Assembly (NCBI GenBank): GCA_900763355.1
Contig: CAAFJY010000156.1
Span: forward strand, 1-26,440
Reading direction: 5' to 3'
Length of the DNA: 26,440 nt
DNA from: Clostridia bacterium
GTDB taxonomy: Bacteria > Bacillota > Clostridia > Oscillospirales > Butyricicoccaceae
Made by a program: the position numbers and the translations under genes. Positions 1 through 5,951 of this stretch are shown in pieces. The notes below the pieces were generated by a model that saw nothing but the letters and a program-made list of their open reading frames with translations, was not told the origin of the DNA and searched no databases. Position 1 is the stretch's first letter; each line of letters starts with the position of its first letter.

Positions 1-16
1 CCGGCCCAGGTTAGGC

Positions 17-45
17 AAAAAGCCCGTGCTCTGCACGGGCTTTTT
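17..45 (+). terminator. Rho-independent terminator of an upstream gene outside the window
   Basis: A perfect 13-bp stem (17-29 with 33-45, GCCCGTGC core) has a 3-nt TCT loop and ends in five T. The A-run on the left arm gives a T-run on the other strand too, so it could stop transcription in both directions. The gene it ends lies before position 1. Confidence 0.85.
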
Positions 46-60
46 CTCATGAATGTTTTT

Positions 61-184
61 CACGGACATGCGCCGGGAAAAAACACCGTGACCCGCCGAT
101 TTTGCTGCAGCAGAACGGCGAAACCGGCCCGCAGGCCGGATCCCTTCTGTCGAGCAAAACCCAGCGAAGCGGTTTTGCGACAGA
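61..184. other. Run of four consecutive stem-loops, possible structured RNA
   Basis: Four inverted repeats follow each other with little space between them. CACGG 61-65 pairs with CCGTG 86-90. The arm 94-107 pairs with 108-120, with one bulged A and one G-T pair. CCGGCC 124-129 pairs with GGCCGG 134-139 around a CGCA loop. The arm 146-161 pairs with 171-184, with a two-base bulge and a GC-GAA-GC tip. A T-run lies at 194-199 after the last hairpin. No family is recognised. Strand is unknown: plus-strand RNA could end at the T-run, minus-strand RNA at the bidirectional terminator at 17-45. Confidence 0.4.
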
Positions 185-200
185 TGTGCGGCCTTTTTTC

Positions 201-229
201 TTGCGCAGAAGAAGAAAATGCGCTAAAAT
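201..229 (+). promoter_or_regulatory. Sigma-A-like promoter for mnmM
   Basis: The -35 box TTGCGC (201-206) is separated by exactly 17 nt from the -10 box TAAAAT (224-229). The predicted start near 236 leaves a leader of about 25 nt before the ATG at 261. Confidence 0.65.
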
Positions 230-260
230 TAGAGGAAACAGAGGGAAAAGGGGGCTTTTT

Positions 261-830
261 ATGAGCCGGGATTGGAACGCCCTGGGCGTGACCCAGCGCT
301 TTTGGCGGCAGCATCTGGGGCCGGGGATGCGTGTGGCGGACGCCACCGCGGGCAACGGCCACGATACCCTCCTCCTGCGGGAGCTGGTGGGGGAGAGCGG
401 GGAGGTCTTTGCCATGGATCTCCAGCAGAGCGCCGTGGAGGCCACCCGCGCCCGTCTGCGGGAAGCGGGGGTGGACCAAAACGTCCGGGTGGTGCAGGAC
501 AGCCACGCCCATCTCAGCCGGTATCTCCCGCCCGCCTGGGCCGACGGCGTGGTCTTTAACCTGGGGTGGCTCCCCGGCGGGGACCACGATGTGTTCACCC
601 GGGAGGAGAGCACCCTCCCCGCCCTGGACCAGGCCCTGGACATCCTCCGCCCCGGGGGGATCCTCACCGTCTGTGTCTATTATGGCCGCAACAATGGCTA
701 TGGGGAGCGGGACGCTGTCCTTTCCTGGGCCCGGAGCCTGGACCACCGGCAATATACCGCTCTCATCGTGGATTTCGCCAACCGGAAAAACGATCCCCCC
801 ATCCCGGTGTGGATCGTCAAAGAAGGATAA
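261..830 (+). CDS. mnmM: tRNA wobble-uridine methyltransferase MnmM (YtqB family)
   Basis: This 189-residue class I SAM-dependent methyltransferase belongs to the YtqB family, long annotated as a putative rRNA methylase. The B. subtilis member is now known as MnmM, which methylates 5-aminomethyl-2-thiouridine at tRNA position 34 to mnm5s2U. Visible in the sequence are the SAM-binding loop DATAGNGHDT (27-36), an acidic ribose-binding region near D53, the family signature NLGWLPGGD (100-108) and the C-terminal NRKNDPP stretch (174-180). ATG 261 is chosen because a purine-rich site (AAAAGGGGG) lies 6 nt upstream and because family homology begins there; a reading frame extends further upstream but would run through the promoter. 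It appears to be the first gene of a short unit with the oxidoreductase downstream. The family call is strong; the exact substrate rests on orthology. Confidence 0.88.
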   Translation: MSRDWNALGVTQRFWRQHLGPGMRVADATAGNGHDTLLLRELVGESGEVFAMDLQQSAVEATRARLREAGVDQNVRVVQDSHAHLSRYLPPAWADGVVFNLGWLPGGDHDVFTREESTLPALDQALDILRPGGILTVCVYYGRNNGYGERDAVLSWARSLDHRQYTALIVDFANRKNDPPIPVWIVKEG

Positions 831-883
831 AAATCGGTAAAAATCAATCAAAATTCGTTCAAAAAAGCAAGGAGGAACCAAAG

Positions 884-1504
884 ATGAAAGTTCTCATGCT
901 CAACGGAAGTCCCCACCCCGCGGGATGTACCTTCACCGCCCTGAGCGAGATCGGGGCCGAGCTCACCCGCCAGGGGGTGGAGTGGGAGATCGTCCAGATC
1001 GGCGGGGGCCCGGAGCGGGACTGTCTCGGCTGCGGGAAATGCACCGAACAGGGCTGCATTTTTGACGACGACGGGGTCAACGACTTTATCGCCAAGGCAC
1101 GGGAGGCCGACGGCTTTGTCTTCGGCACCCCGGTCTATTATGCCCACGCCAGTGGCCGGGTGCTGTCGTTCCTGGACCGGGCCTTTTACAGCGGGGGCGA
1201 TGCCTTCCAGGGCAAGCCCGGGGCCGCGGTGGCCAGCGCCCGCCGGGCGGGGACCACGGCCTCTCTGGACGATCTGAACAAATATTTCGGCATCAGCCGC
1301 ATGCCCCAGGTGGGTTCCACCTATTGGAACATGGTCCACGGCCACTGCGCCGAGGATGTCCGCCAAGACGCGGAGGGTATCCAGACCATGCGCCACCTGG
1401 CGGGCCAGATGGCCTGGCTGCTGAAATGCATCCAGGCGGGAAAAGATGCCGGCATCGCGCCCCCGGCCCTGGAGCCCATCGTCCGCACCAATTTCGTCCG
1501 GTAA
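884..1504 (+). CDS. Flavodoxin-fold NAD(P)H-dependent FMN oxidoreductase
   Basis: The 206-residue product has the NADPH-dependent FMN reductase / iron-sulfur flavoprotein fold. The N-terminal strand leads into a phosphate-binding loop, NGSPHPAG (7-14), and a flavin-contact segment GTPVYYAHASG (81-91). Four cysteines (C47, C50, C53, C58; CX2CX2CX4C) form a cluster like the one iron-sulfur flavoproteins use for a 4Fe-4S centre. A second metal site or a redox disulfide is the alternative. It is probably cytosolic and moves electrons from NAD(P)H to an unknown acceptor. AGGAGG or GGAGG (870-875) sits about 8 nt before ATG 884. The 53-nt gap after mnmM has no terminator, so co-transcription is likely. 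The substrate cannot be told from sequence. Confidence 0.82.
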   Translation: MKVLMLNGSPHPAGCTFTALSEIGAELTRQGVEWEIVQIGGGPERDCLGCGKCTEQGCIFDDDGVNDFIAKAREADGFVFGTPVYYAHASGRVLSFLDRAFYSGGDAFQGKPGAAVASARRAGTTASLDDLNKYFGISRMPQVGSTYWNMVHGHCAEDVRQDAEGIQTMRHLAGQMAWLLKCIQAGKDAGIAPPALEPIVRTNFVR

Positions 1505-1550
1505 AGCAAAAAGCTGCCCCGCAGGGCGGTGAACGGGAGGGAGCAACGGC

Positions 1551-2330
1551 ATGGAGATCACCTTTTTGGACCCCGGTGCAGAGGAAATGATCCGGCAGAT
1601 CCTGGAATGCCAGACCGAAGGGGAGACGGCCTTTTGGTCCGAGCCCCTCTATTTTGTCTATCCCCAGCTGGACCGGGCCTATGCCAAGAGCCTGTCCTTT
1701 GACGGGAGAAAGGACTACATCCACCAGGTCCTGCTGCAGGTGTACGCGGAAGAGAAGGGGATCATCCGGGAAAAGACCGTTCAGTATGCCCGCCATTGGG
1801 CGCGCTGCAAGCCCCAGATCACCGCCGCTCTGACCGATGCCTTTGGGGTGGACTGCGCCGGGCTGTTTCCCGACATCCGGTGCCATGTCAGCCTGAACCC
1901 CATCGAGCCGCGGTTCCTGCGGGAGCGGCGGTACGATACCTTTTATCAAAACAGCGAGCGGGGAGCCATCGGCAGCGGCATCCACGAGCTCATCCATTTT
2001 GTCTGGTTTTTTGTGTGGAACCGGATCTTTGGTGATGATGACCGGGAGTATGAGCGCCCCTCGCTGAAGTGGATCCTGAGCGAGATGGTGGTGGAATCCA
2101 TCATGAAGGACCCGCGGCTGGCTTCGATCAACCCCTATTTTCCCCGGGAAAACGGCGGCTGCATCTACCCTTATTTTTTCGATATGATGGTGGAGGAAAA
2201 GCCCATTACCGACACGCTGGATGGGATGTACCGCAGCCTGTCCATCGAGGATTTCATGCGGGAAAGCTATTTCTATTGCCAAAAGCACGAGTCCGCCATC
2301 CGCGCCCACATCCAACAGGCCGAGGGCTGA
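1551..2330 (+). CDS. Uncharacterised HELIH protein, putative zinc-dependent peptidase-like
   Basis: I do not recognise the family of this 259-residue protein. A zincin-type HExxH motif, HELIH (145-149), lies on a predicted helix. About 30 residues later comes ILSEMVVESI (175-184), where E178 or E182 could be the third zinc ligand, as in gluzincins. The N-terminal half is rich in aromatic and acidic residues (for example FVYPQLDRAY, 35-44). There is no signal peptide or clear membrane segment, so it should be cytosolic. GGAGGGAG lies about 8 nt before ATG 1551. It is 46 nt downstream of the flavodoxin-fold gene, with the terminator at 2352-2379 directly after it, so it ends that unit. Peptidase activity is only an inference from the motif; the true role is unknown. 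Confidence 0.7.
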   Translation: MEITFLDPGAEEMIRQILECQTEGETAFWSEPLYFVYPQLDRAYAKSLSFDGRKDYIHQVLLQVYAEEKGIIREKTVQYARHWARCKPQITAALTDAFGVDCAGLFPDIRCHVSLNPIEPRFLRERRYDTFYQNSERGAIGSGIHELIHFVWFFVWNRIFGDDDREYERPSLKWILSEMVVESIMKDPRLASINPYFPRENGGCIYPYFFDMMVEEKPITDTLDGMYRSLSIEDFMRESYFYCQKHESAIRAHIQQAEG

Positions 2331-2351
2331 AAAAATCATCCGCTGACAGAG

Positions 2352-2379
2352 AAAGCTGCCCTTTCGGGCAGCTTTTTTT
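2352..2379 (+). terminator. Rho-independent terminator between convergent genes
   Basis: GCTGCCC (2355-2361) pairs with GGGCAGC (2366-2372) around a TTTC loop, extended by AAA/TTT pairing and followed by seven T. It ends the mnmM-oxidoreductase-HELIH unit. The A-run on the left arm is short, so it is a weaker terminator for the minus-strand hydrolase gene that stops at 2387. Confidence 0.85.
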
Positions 2380-2386
2380 GCGATCC

Positions 2387-3187
2387 TTATTTCTCCCGGT
2401 AAAAGGCGTGGCCGCCGATCTGGCGGACAAAGACGCAGTTTTCCCGGATCCAGGCGGCCTTGGTGGCTGTCTCCGGGTTGAAGAAATAGAGACAGTTCCC
2501 CACGCTGCGCACCCCGGCGAGACATTCCCGGGCGGCGGCGACGCTCTCGGCCGAGGGAGTGCAGTAGACCGTCCCCGTGGCGGCGGGGGTGAACTGGACG
2601 CCGTTGTTCCGGTCAAAGATCACGCCCCACACCGTGTCGGGCCAGGCGGGATGGGCCACCCGGTTGAGCACCACGGCACCCACCGCCAGCTTCCCGGCAT
2701 AGGGCTCGCCGCCGCTCTCGGCCTGGATGATCCGGGCCAGCCAGTAGAGATCGTCCGCGGTATAGGGGGCGATGTAGTCCCGGGTGCGGTCCAGGGCGAC
2801 CCCGCCGTTTTCATAGGAGATGCCCCACCCGGCGGCGGAGGCCAGGGCTCGGAGGGGAACGTAGGTCCGCCCATCACGGACATAGCTGGCCCCGAAAAGG
2901 GTCTGCCGGGCCGAACGGTACCAGGCGCTGTCGCTCCCGGGGAAGAAGTCGGCGCTGACTGCCCCGGAAATGCTGGCCGCCCCCCGGCTGCCGTCCCAGG
3001 AGACGGTGCATCCCAGGCTGTCGCCAAAGGCCCGGAGGGGGACATAGGTCACCCCGTTTTCCAGGCTGGCGGAGAGGGGAAGGACCTCCCCGTCCAGGGT
3101 CACCGGGGTCTCCTGGGCCCGGAGGGGGAGGATCATGGTCAGGGACAGCGCGGCACAGGCTATCCCACGGAAAAGGGCTCGCTTCAT
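2387..3187 (-). CDS. Secreted SleB-type cell wall hydrolase with copper-amine-oxidase-like repeats
   Basis: The 266-residue product has a signal peptide (basic MKR start, hydrophobic 8-20, likely cleavage after LRAQ). Two copper amine oxidase N-terminal-type repeats follow, marked by TYVPLRAFGDSLG (47-59) and TYVPLRALASAAG (108-120). They are usually protein- or wall-binding stalks rather than enzymes. The C-terminal domain is Hydrolase_2/SleB: ARIIQAESGGEPYAGK (151-166) carries the conserved glutamate E157, then VGAVVLNRV (169-177), a QFTPAATG segment and the closing GGHAFY (258-263). SleB-like enzymes are lytic transglycosylases that cut peptidoglycan, often spore cortex. GAGGTG lies 7 nt upstream of the ATG, with a good sigma-A-like promoter behind it. 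It stands alone, 16 kb from ypeB. It may therefore be a vegetative wall hydrolase instead of the germination enzyme. Confidence 0.88.
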   Translation of the reverse strand: MKRALFRGIACAALSLTMILPLRAQETPVTLDGEVLPLSASLENGVTYVPLRAFGDSLGCTVSWDGSRGAASISGAVSADFFPGSDSAWYRSARQTLFGASYVRDGRTYVPLRALASAAGWGISYENGGVALDRTRDYIAPYTADDLYWLARIIQAESGGEPYAGKLAVGAVVLNRVAHPAWPDTVWGVIFDRNNGVQFTPAATGTVYCTPSAESVAAARECLAGVRSVGNCLYFFNPETATKAAWIRENCVFVRQIGGHAFYREK

Positions 3188-3219
3188 CTTGCGGCACCTC
3201 GCTTTCGTCGGTTTTTTCC

Positions 3220-3248
3220 ATCATACCGGTGGGGGCGGGCGGTGACAA
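3220..3248 (-). promoter_or_regulatory. Sigma-A-like promoter of the SleB-like gene
   Basis: Read on the minus strand, TTGTCA (3248-3243) is 17 nt from TATGAT (3225-3220). Both boxes are one mismatch from consensus. Transcription would start near 3213, with about 25 nt to the ATG at 3187. Confidence 0.7.
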
Positions 3249-3251
3249 GCG

Positions 3252-3277
3252 GGAAAGCTTTCCATTTGGCAAAATGG
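3252..3277. repeat. Two overlapping palindromes just upstream of the SleB-like promoter
   Basis: A perfect 12-bp palindrome, GGAAAGCTTTCC (3252-3263), is followed at once by CCATTT/AAATGG arms (3262-3267 and 3272-3277) around GGCA. They sit directly upstream of the minus-strand -35 box, where an activator or repressor could bind. Function is inferred from position only. Confidence 0.4.
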
Positions 3278-3292
3278 TTACGATCCGGAAAC

Positions 3293-3340
3293 AAAAAAGA
3301 CCCCCGGAAGGGCCGGCCTCCCAGCCCTTTCGGGGATTTT
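3293..3340 (-). terminator. Terminator of nth, T-runs on both strands
   Basis: CCCCGGAAGGG (3302-3312) pairs with CCCTTTCGGGG (3325-3335), with one G-T pair and a 12-nt loop. On the minus strand it is followed by TCTTTTTT (3300-3293), suitable for ending nth, whose stop is at 3400. A T-run also follows on the plus strand. Confidence 0.75.
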
Positions 3341-3399
3341 TCCGCAAAATCGAGATTGGTTGGATTTTCCTCTCAAACGAAGGGGGAATTTTCCTTTTT

Positions 3400-4056
3400 T
3401 CAGCGGGAAGCGGCCTTTTTTCGGGCCGCCAGGTCAGAGCACAGCTCCGCCAGGGGACAGGTGTCGCACTTGGGGCTCCGGGCGGTGCAGATGTCCCGGC
3501 CAAAGTGGACGAAGCGGTGGCACAACGGGGCCTGCTCGGCGGGCTCCACCACCTTTTTCAGTGCCATCTCCACGGCATAGGGGTCCTTGCCGCAGTCCCG
3601 GGGCAGCAGCCCCAGCCGCCCGCTGATGCGGATGCAGTGGGTGTCGGCCACAATGGCGGGATGTCCGTAAATGTCGGACAGGATCAGGTTGGCCGTTTTG
3701 CGCCCGATGCCCGGGAGCTGCAAAAGCTCCTCCATGGTGTCGGGGACCCGGCCGCCAAAGCGCTCCAGCAGCATGGCGGCGGCGCTCTGGATGTCCTGGG
3801 CCTTGGTGCGGAAGAGGCCGCAGGGGCGGATGATCTCGCACAGCTCCTCCAGCGGCGCGCCCGCCAGAGCCTCCAGGCTGGGGAACCGGGAGAAGAGGAT
3901 GGGGGTCACCTGGTTGACCCGGGCGTCGGTGCACTGGGCCGAGAGCCGGGTGGCGAAGAGGAGCTCATAATCCTTCTGGGCCGTGAGGGAGCAGGTGGCG
4001 GGGTAGTGTTCCTTGAGGATCGCGACCACCTGGGCCGCTTTTTCTTTTTTGGTCAT
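3400..4056 (-). CDS. nth: Endonuclease III, DNA glycosylase/AP lyase
   Basis: Endonuclease III removes oxidised pyrimidines from DNA and cuts the strand at the resulting abasic site, in base excision repair. The 218-residue product has the family's normal length. The helix-hairpin-helix LPGIGRKTANLI (114-125) contains the catalytic lysine K120, and VADTHCIRIS (136-145) carries the catalytic aspartate D138. The C-terminal 4Fe-4S cluster motif is intact: C190-X6-C197-X2-C200-X5-C206. An AAAGGCGG ribosome site precedes the ATG. The promoter is interlocked with that of the divergent CPBP gene. The gene is monocistronic, ending at the hairpin near 3300-3335. Confidence 0.96.
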   Translation of the reverse strand: MTKKEKAAQVVAILKEHYPATCSLTAQKDYELLFATRLSAQCTDARVNQVTPILFSRFPSLEALAGAPLEELCEIIRPCGLFRTKAQDIQSAAAMLLERFGGRVPDTMEELLQLPGIGRKTANLILSDIYGHPAIVADTHCIRISGRLGLLPRDCGKDPYAVEMALKKVVEPAEQAPLCHRFVHFGRDICTARSPKCDTCPLAELCSDLAARKKAASR

Positions 4057-4095
4057 GGCTGCGCCGCCTTTCGGGGAAAAATCATCGTTTCCGCC

Positions 4096-4124
4096 ATTAT
4101 ACCTCCCGATTGCAAAAACCGCAA
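4096..4124 (-). promoter_or_regulatory. nth promoter, interlocked with the divergent CPBP promoter
   Basis: On the minus strand TTGCGG (4124-4119) is 17 nt from a perfect TATAAT (4101-4096). The predicted leader is about 33 nt. Its -35 box lies inside the spacer of the plus-strand promoter. Confidence 0.65.
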
Positions 4125-4138
4125 GGGTGCGGTATAAT
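4110..4138 (+). promoter_or_regulatory. Promoter of the CPBP protease gene
   Basis: TTGCAA (4110-4115), a 17-nt spacer and a perfect TATAAT (4133-4138) form a strong sigma-A promoter. The leader is about 68 nt long. Confidence 0.8.
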
Positions 4139-4155
4139 CATAAAATACGACAAAT

Positions 4156-4201
4156 GCGACACGCGTCGCCCCGGGCCCGCGTTCCCGCCGGGGCAAGGAG
4201 G
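4156..4201 (+). promoter_or_regulatory. Two leader hairpins next to the ribosome site of the CPBP gene
   Basis: In the leader RNA, GCGAC 4156-4160 pairs with GTCGC 4165-4169. Alternatively, GCCCCGG 4168-4174 pairs with CCGGGGC 4188-4194, an all-GC 7-bp stem that ends at the base before the AAGGAGG site (4195-4201). They share two bases, so they could compete. A role in translation control is inference. Confidence 0.4.
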
Positions 4202-4212
4202 TTTTGCGCCCA

Positions 4213-5037
4213 ATGAAACAGTCCCGATACCGCCCCCTCTTCCGGGTGGCCTTTTACGCCCTGCTGCTGGTCCTGGCCCAGTCGGTGGCAGGCATCGCCG
4301 TGGTGGCCCTCCATGGGGGGATCGACATTCTGCGGAACAATCCGCCCGCCCAGGCTGACGAGCTCCTGCTGGATCTGATGGATCAATACAGCACCGAGAC
4401 ACTGCTGGTGTCCTATGCCCTGGTTTTCCTGGTGCTGCTCATCATCGCCCTGGGGAAAAAGCAGGATCCCCTGGCCTTTGCGGGCTTCAAGCACAAGACC
4501 TGCCCCGCCCTGGTGCTTTTGGGCGTGGGCTTAGGGATGGCGGCGGTCTTCTGGACCTCCATCGCCGTGGCGGCCATCCCCTGGCCCCGGGGGTGGATGG
4601 AGACCTATGGGGAAGCGGCCGCCGGGCTGGAGACCGCCCACCCCTGGCTGGATCTTTTGGCCGTGGGCATTTTCGGCCCCCTGACAGAGGAGGTCCTCTT
4701 CCGGGAAAAGATCTACAGGAATCTCTGCCTGGCGGTGCCCGCCGGGGCCGCGGCCGTGCTCCAGGGCATCCTCTTCGGCGGGGTCCACGGGACGGCGGTG
4801 TGGATGATCTATGCCGGGTTCATGGGGGTCCTCTTCGGCTATGTGCGCAAGCGGACGGGGAGTCTCTGGCCCTGCATCGCCGCCCACATGAGCTTCAACC
4901 TGGGGTCCTATGCCGTCTCCTGGTACCTGGGCGGGGAGGGGCTGGACCTGACCCTGGTGTTCGTGGTCAGCGCCCTGGCTCTCATGCTCTGTCTCTACGG
5001 CATCGCCTACCGCACCCGGAACAAAGCAAATTCTTAA
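4213..5037 (+). CDS. CPBP family intramembrane metalloprotease (Abi/Rce1-like)
   Basis: This 274-residue polytopic membrane protein has hydrophobic segments near 10-34, 62-81, 99-124, 145-158, 171-190, 195-212, 222-240 and 244-268. The CPBP motifs are all present: EEVLFR (159-164), FGGVH with H192, and HMSFN with H225 and N229. Family members, related to the eukaryotic CAAX protease Rce1, cleave within or near the membrane. Roles include bacteriocin self-immunity and signal processing, but the substrate here is unknown. ATG 4213 is chosen because AAGGAGG (4195-4201) lies 11 nt upstream; an in-frame TTG at 4204 is only 2 nt from that site. It has its own promoter and terminator, so it is probably monocistronic. 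No bacteriocin gene lies nearby. Confidence 0.88.
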   Translation: MKQSRYRPLFRVAFYALLLVLAQSVAGIAVVALHGGIDILRNNPPAQADELLLDLMDQYSTETLLVSYALVFLVLLIIALGKKQDPLAFAGFKHKTCPALVLLGVGLGMAAVFWTSIAVAAIPWPRGWMETYGEAAAGLETAHPWLDLLAVGIFGPLTEEVLFREKIYRNLCLAVPAGAAAVLQGILFGGVHGTAVWMIYAGFMGVLFGYVRKRTGSLWPCIAAHMSFNLGSYAVSWYLGGEGLDLTLVFVVSALALMLCLYGIAYRTRNKANS

Positions 5038-5055
5038 TTCTTTATCAAGAACCGC

Positions 5056-5083
5056 AAAAAAGCCGCCGCAAAGCGGCTTTTTT
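5056..5083 (+). terminator. Rho-independent terminator after the CPBP gene
   Basis: GCCGC (5062-5066) pairs with GCGGC (5073-5077), extended by six A-T pairs (5056-5061 with 5078-5083), giving a T-run at the 3' side. It isolates the CPBP gene from tagA. Confidence 0.82.
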
Positions 5084-5146
5084 CTGCTATGATGAAGGGA
5101 GCGTTTGATACCGGATTTTTTTCAGGGAGTTTTTTGCCCCGCCACC

Positions 5147-5175
5147 TTGTGATAAGGGAGAAAATCTGTTAAACT
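5147..5175 (+). promoter_or_regulatory. Probable promoter for the tagA-thyX-tmk operon
   Basis: TTGTGA (5147-5152) is 17 nt from TAAACT (5170-5175), which has a TGn extension (5167-5169). The -10 box matches only 4 of 6, so the call is moderate. It is the only candidate found in the gap after the terminator at 5056-5083. Confidence 0.5.
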
Positions 5176-5213
5176 AATTTAGATAATACCCTGTTTTGGA
5201 AGGAAGTGCCGCC

Positions 5214-5951
5214 ATGAAAAAGCAGATCATGACCATCTGCTTTGACGATGTCACCATGGATCAGGCGGTGGAGACCGCCCTGGACCACATCCGCGCCCGC
5301 ACCCGCTGCCGGGTGGTGACCCCCAACGCCGAGTTCGCCCTGGAAGCCAAGAAAAATCCCCGCTTTCTGAACATCCTCAACCGCTCCCAGCTGGTGCTGG
5401 CCGACGGGATCAGCGTGGTCTATGCCTCCCGGATCGTGGGGAACCCCATGAGCGGCCGGGTCACCGGCGTGGGCTTTGCCCAGGCTCTGGCAAAGGGCAT
5501 GGCGGGGGAGGGGATGCGTCTCTTTCTCCTGGGGGCTAAGCCCGGGGTGGCCGAGGAGGCGGGCAGAAGGCTGGCCGCCCAATATCCCGGCCTGGTCATC
5601 GCGGGGACCCACGACGGCTATTTCCAGGACGAGGGCCCGGTGGTGGACGCCATCAATGCAGCGAGGCCCGACGCCCTCCTGGTCTGTCTCGGCGCGCCCA
5701 AGCAGGAATATTTTATGGAGGACCACGGGGCGGACCTGGAGGTCCCCGTCATGGCCGGTCTGGGGGGCAGCATGGATGTGCTGGCCGGGAACGTCACCCG
5801 TGCCCCGGATTTTTATCAGAAGCACGGGCTGGAATGGCTCTATCGCCTGTGTAAGGAGCCCAAGCGGTGGAAGCGGATGATCCGTCTCCCCGTCTATCTC
5901 TGGGATGCCTTTGTGTGGAAGCTCAGTAAGGGAGGACAAAAACAATGCTGA
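5214..5951 (+). CDS. tagA: WecG/TagA/CpsF family N-acetylmannosaminyltransferase
   Basis: TagA moves ManNAc from UDP-ManNAc onto undecaprenyl-PP-GlcNAc, the first committed step of wall teichoic acid or a similar wall polymer, at the cytoplasmic membrane face. The 245-residue product has TPNAEF (36-41), LADGISVV with D64 (62-69), R82 in SGRVTG, LGAPKQE (159-165), GSMDVLAGNVTRAP (185-198) and LEWLYRL (206-212). D64 and R82 match the key aspartate and arginine described for the family. The basic C-terminal part (KEPKRWKRMIRLP) probably touches the membrane. GGAAGGA lies upstream of ATG 5214; an in-frame TTG at 5196 would sit on no ribosome site. The donor and acceptor makers, mnaA and tagO, lie 16 kb away. 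ManNAc specificity is inferred from family and from that presence. Confidence 0.88.
   Translation: MKKQIMTICFDDVTMDQAVETALDHIRARTRCRVVTPNAEFALEAKKNPRFLNILNRSQLVLADGISVVYASRIVGNPMSGRVTGVGFAQALAKGMAGEGMRLFLLGAKPGVAEEAGRRLAAQYPGLVIAGTHDGYFQDEGPVVDAINAARPDALLVCLGAPKQEYFMEDHGADLEVPVMAGLGGSMDVLAGNVTRAPDFYQKHGLEWLYRLCKEPKRWKRMIRLPVYLWDAFVWKLSKGGQKQC

Noticed and set aside
60..881. Minus-strand open frames opposite mnmM
   Set aside because: They cover the mnmM promoter, the stem-loop region and the antisense of a clear methyltransferase.
2069..3580. 503-residue open frame on the plus strand across the SleB-like gene
   Set aside because: It runs through a terminator, a promoter region and opposite two recognisable genes.
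4213..5037. CPBP protease as bacteriocin immunity or an anti-phage Abi system
   Set aside because: No bacteriocin precursor, transporter or phage-defence gene is nearby; it has its own promoter and terminator.
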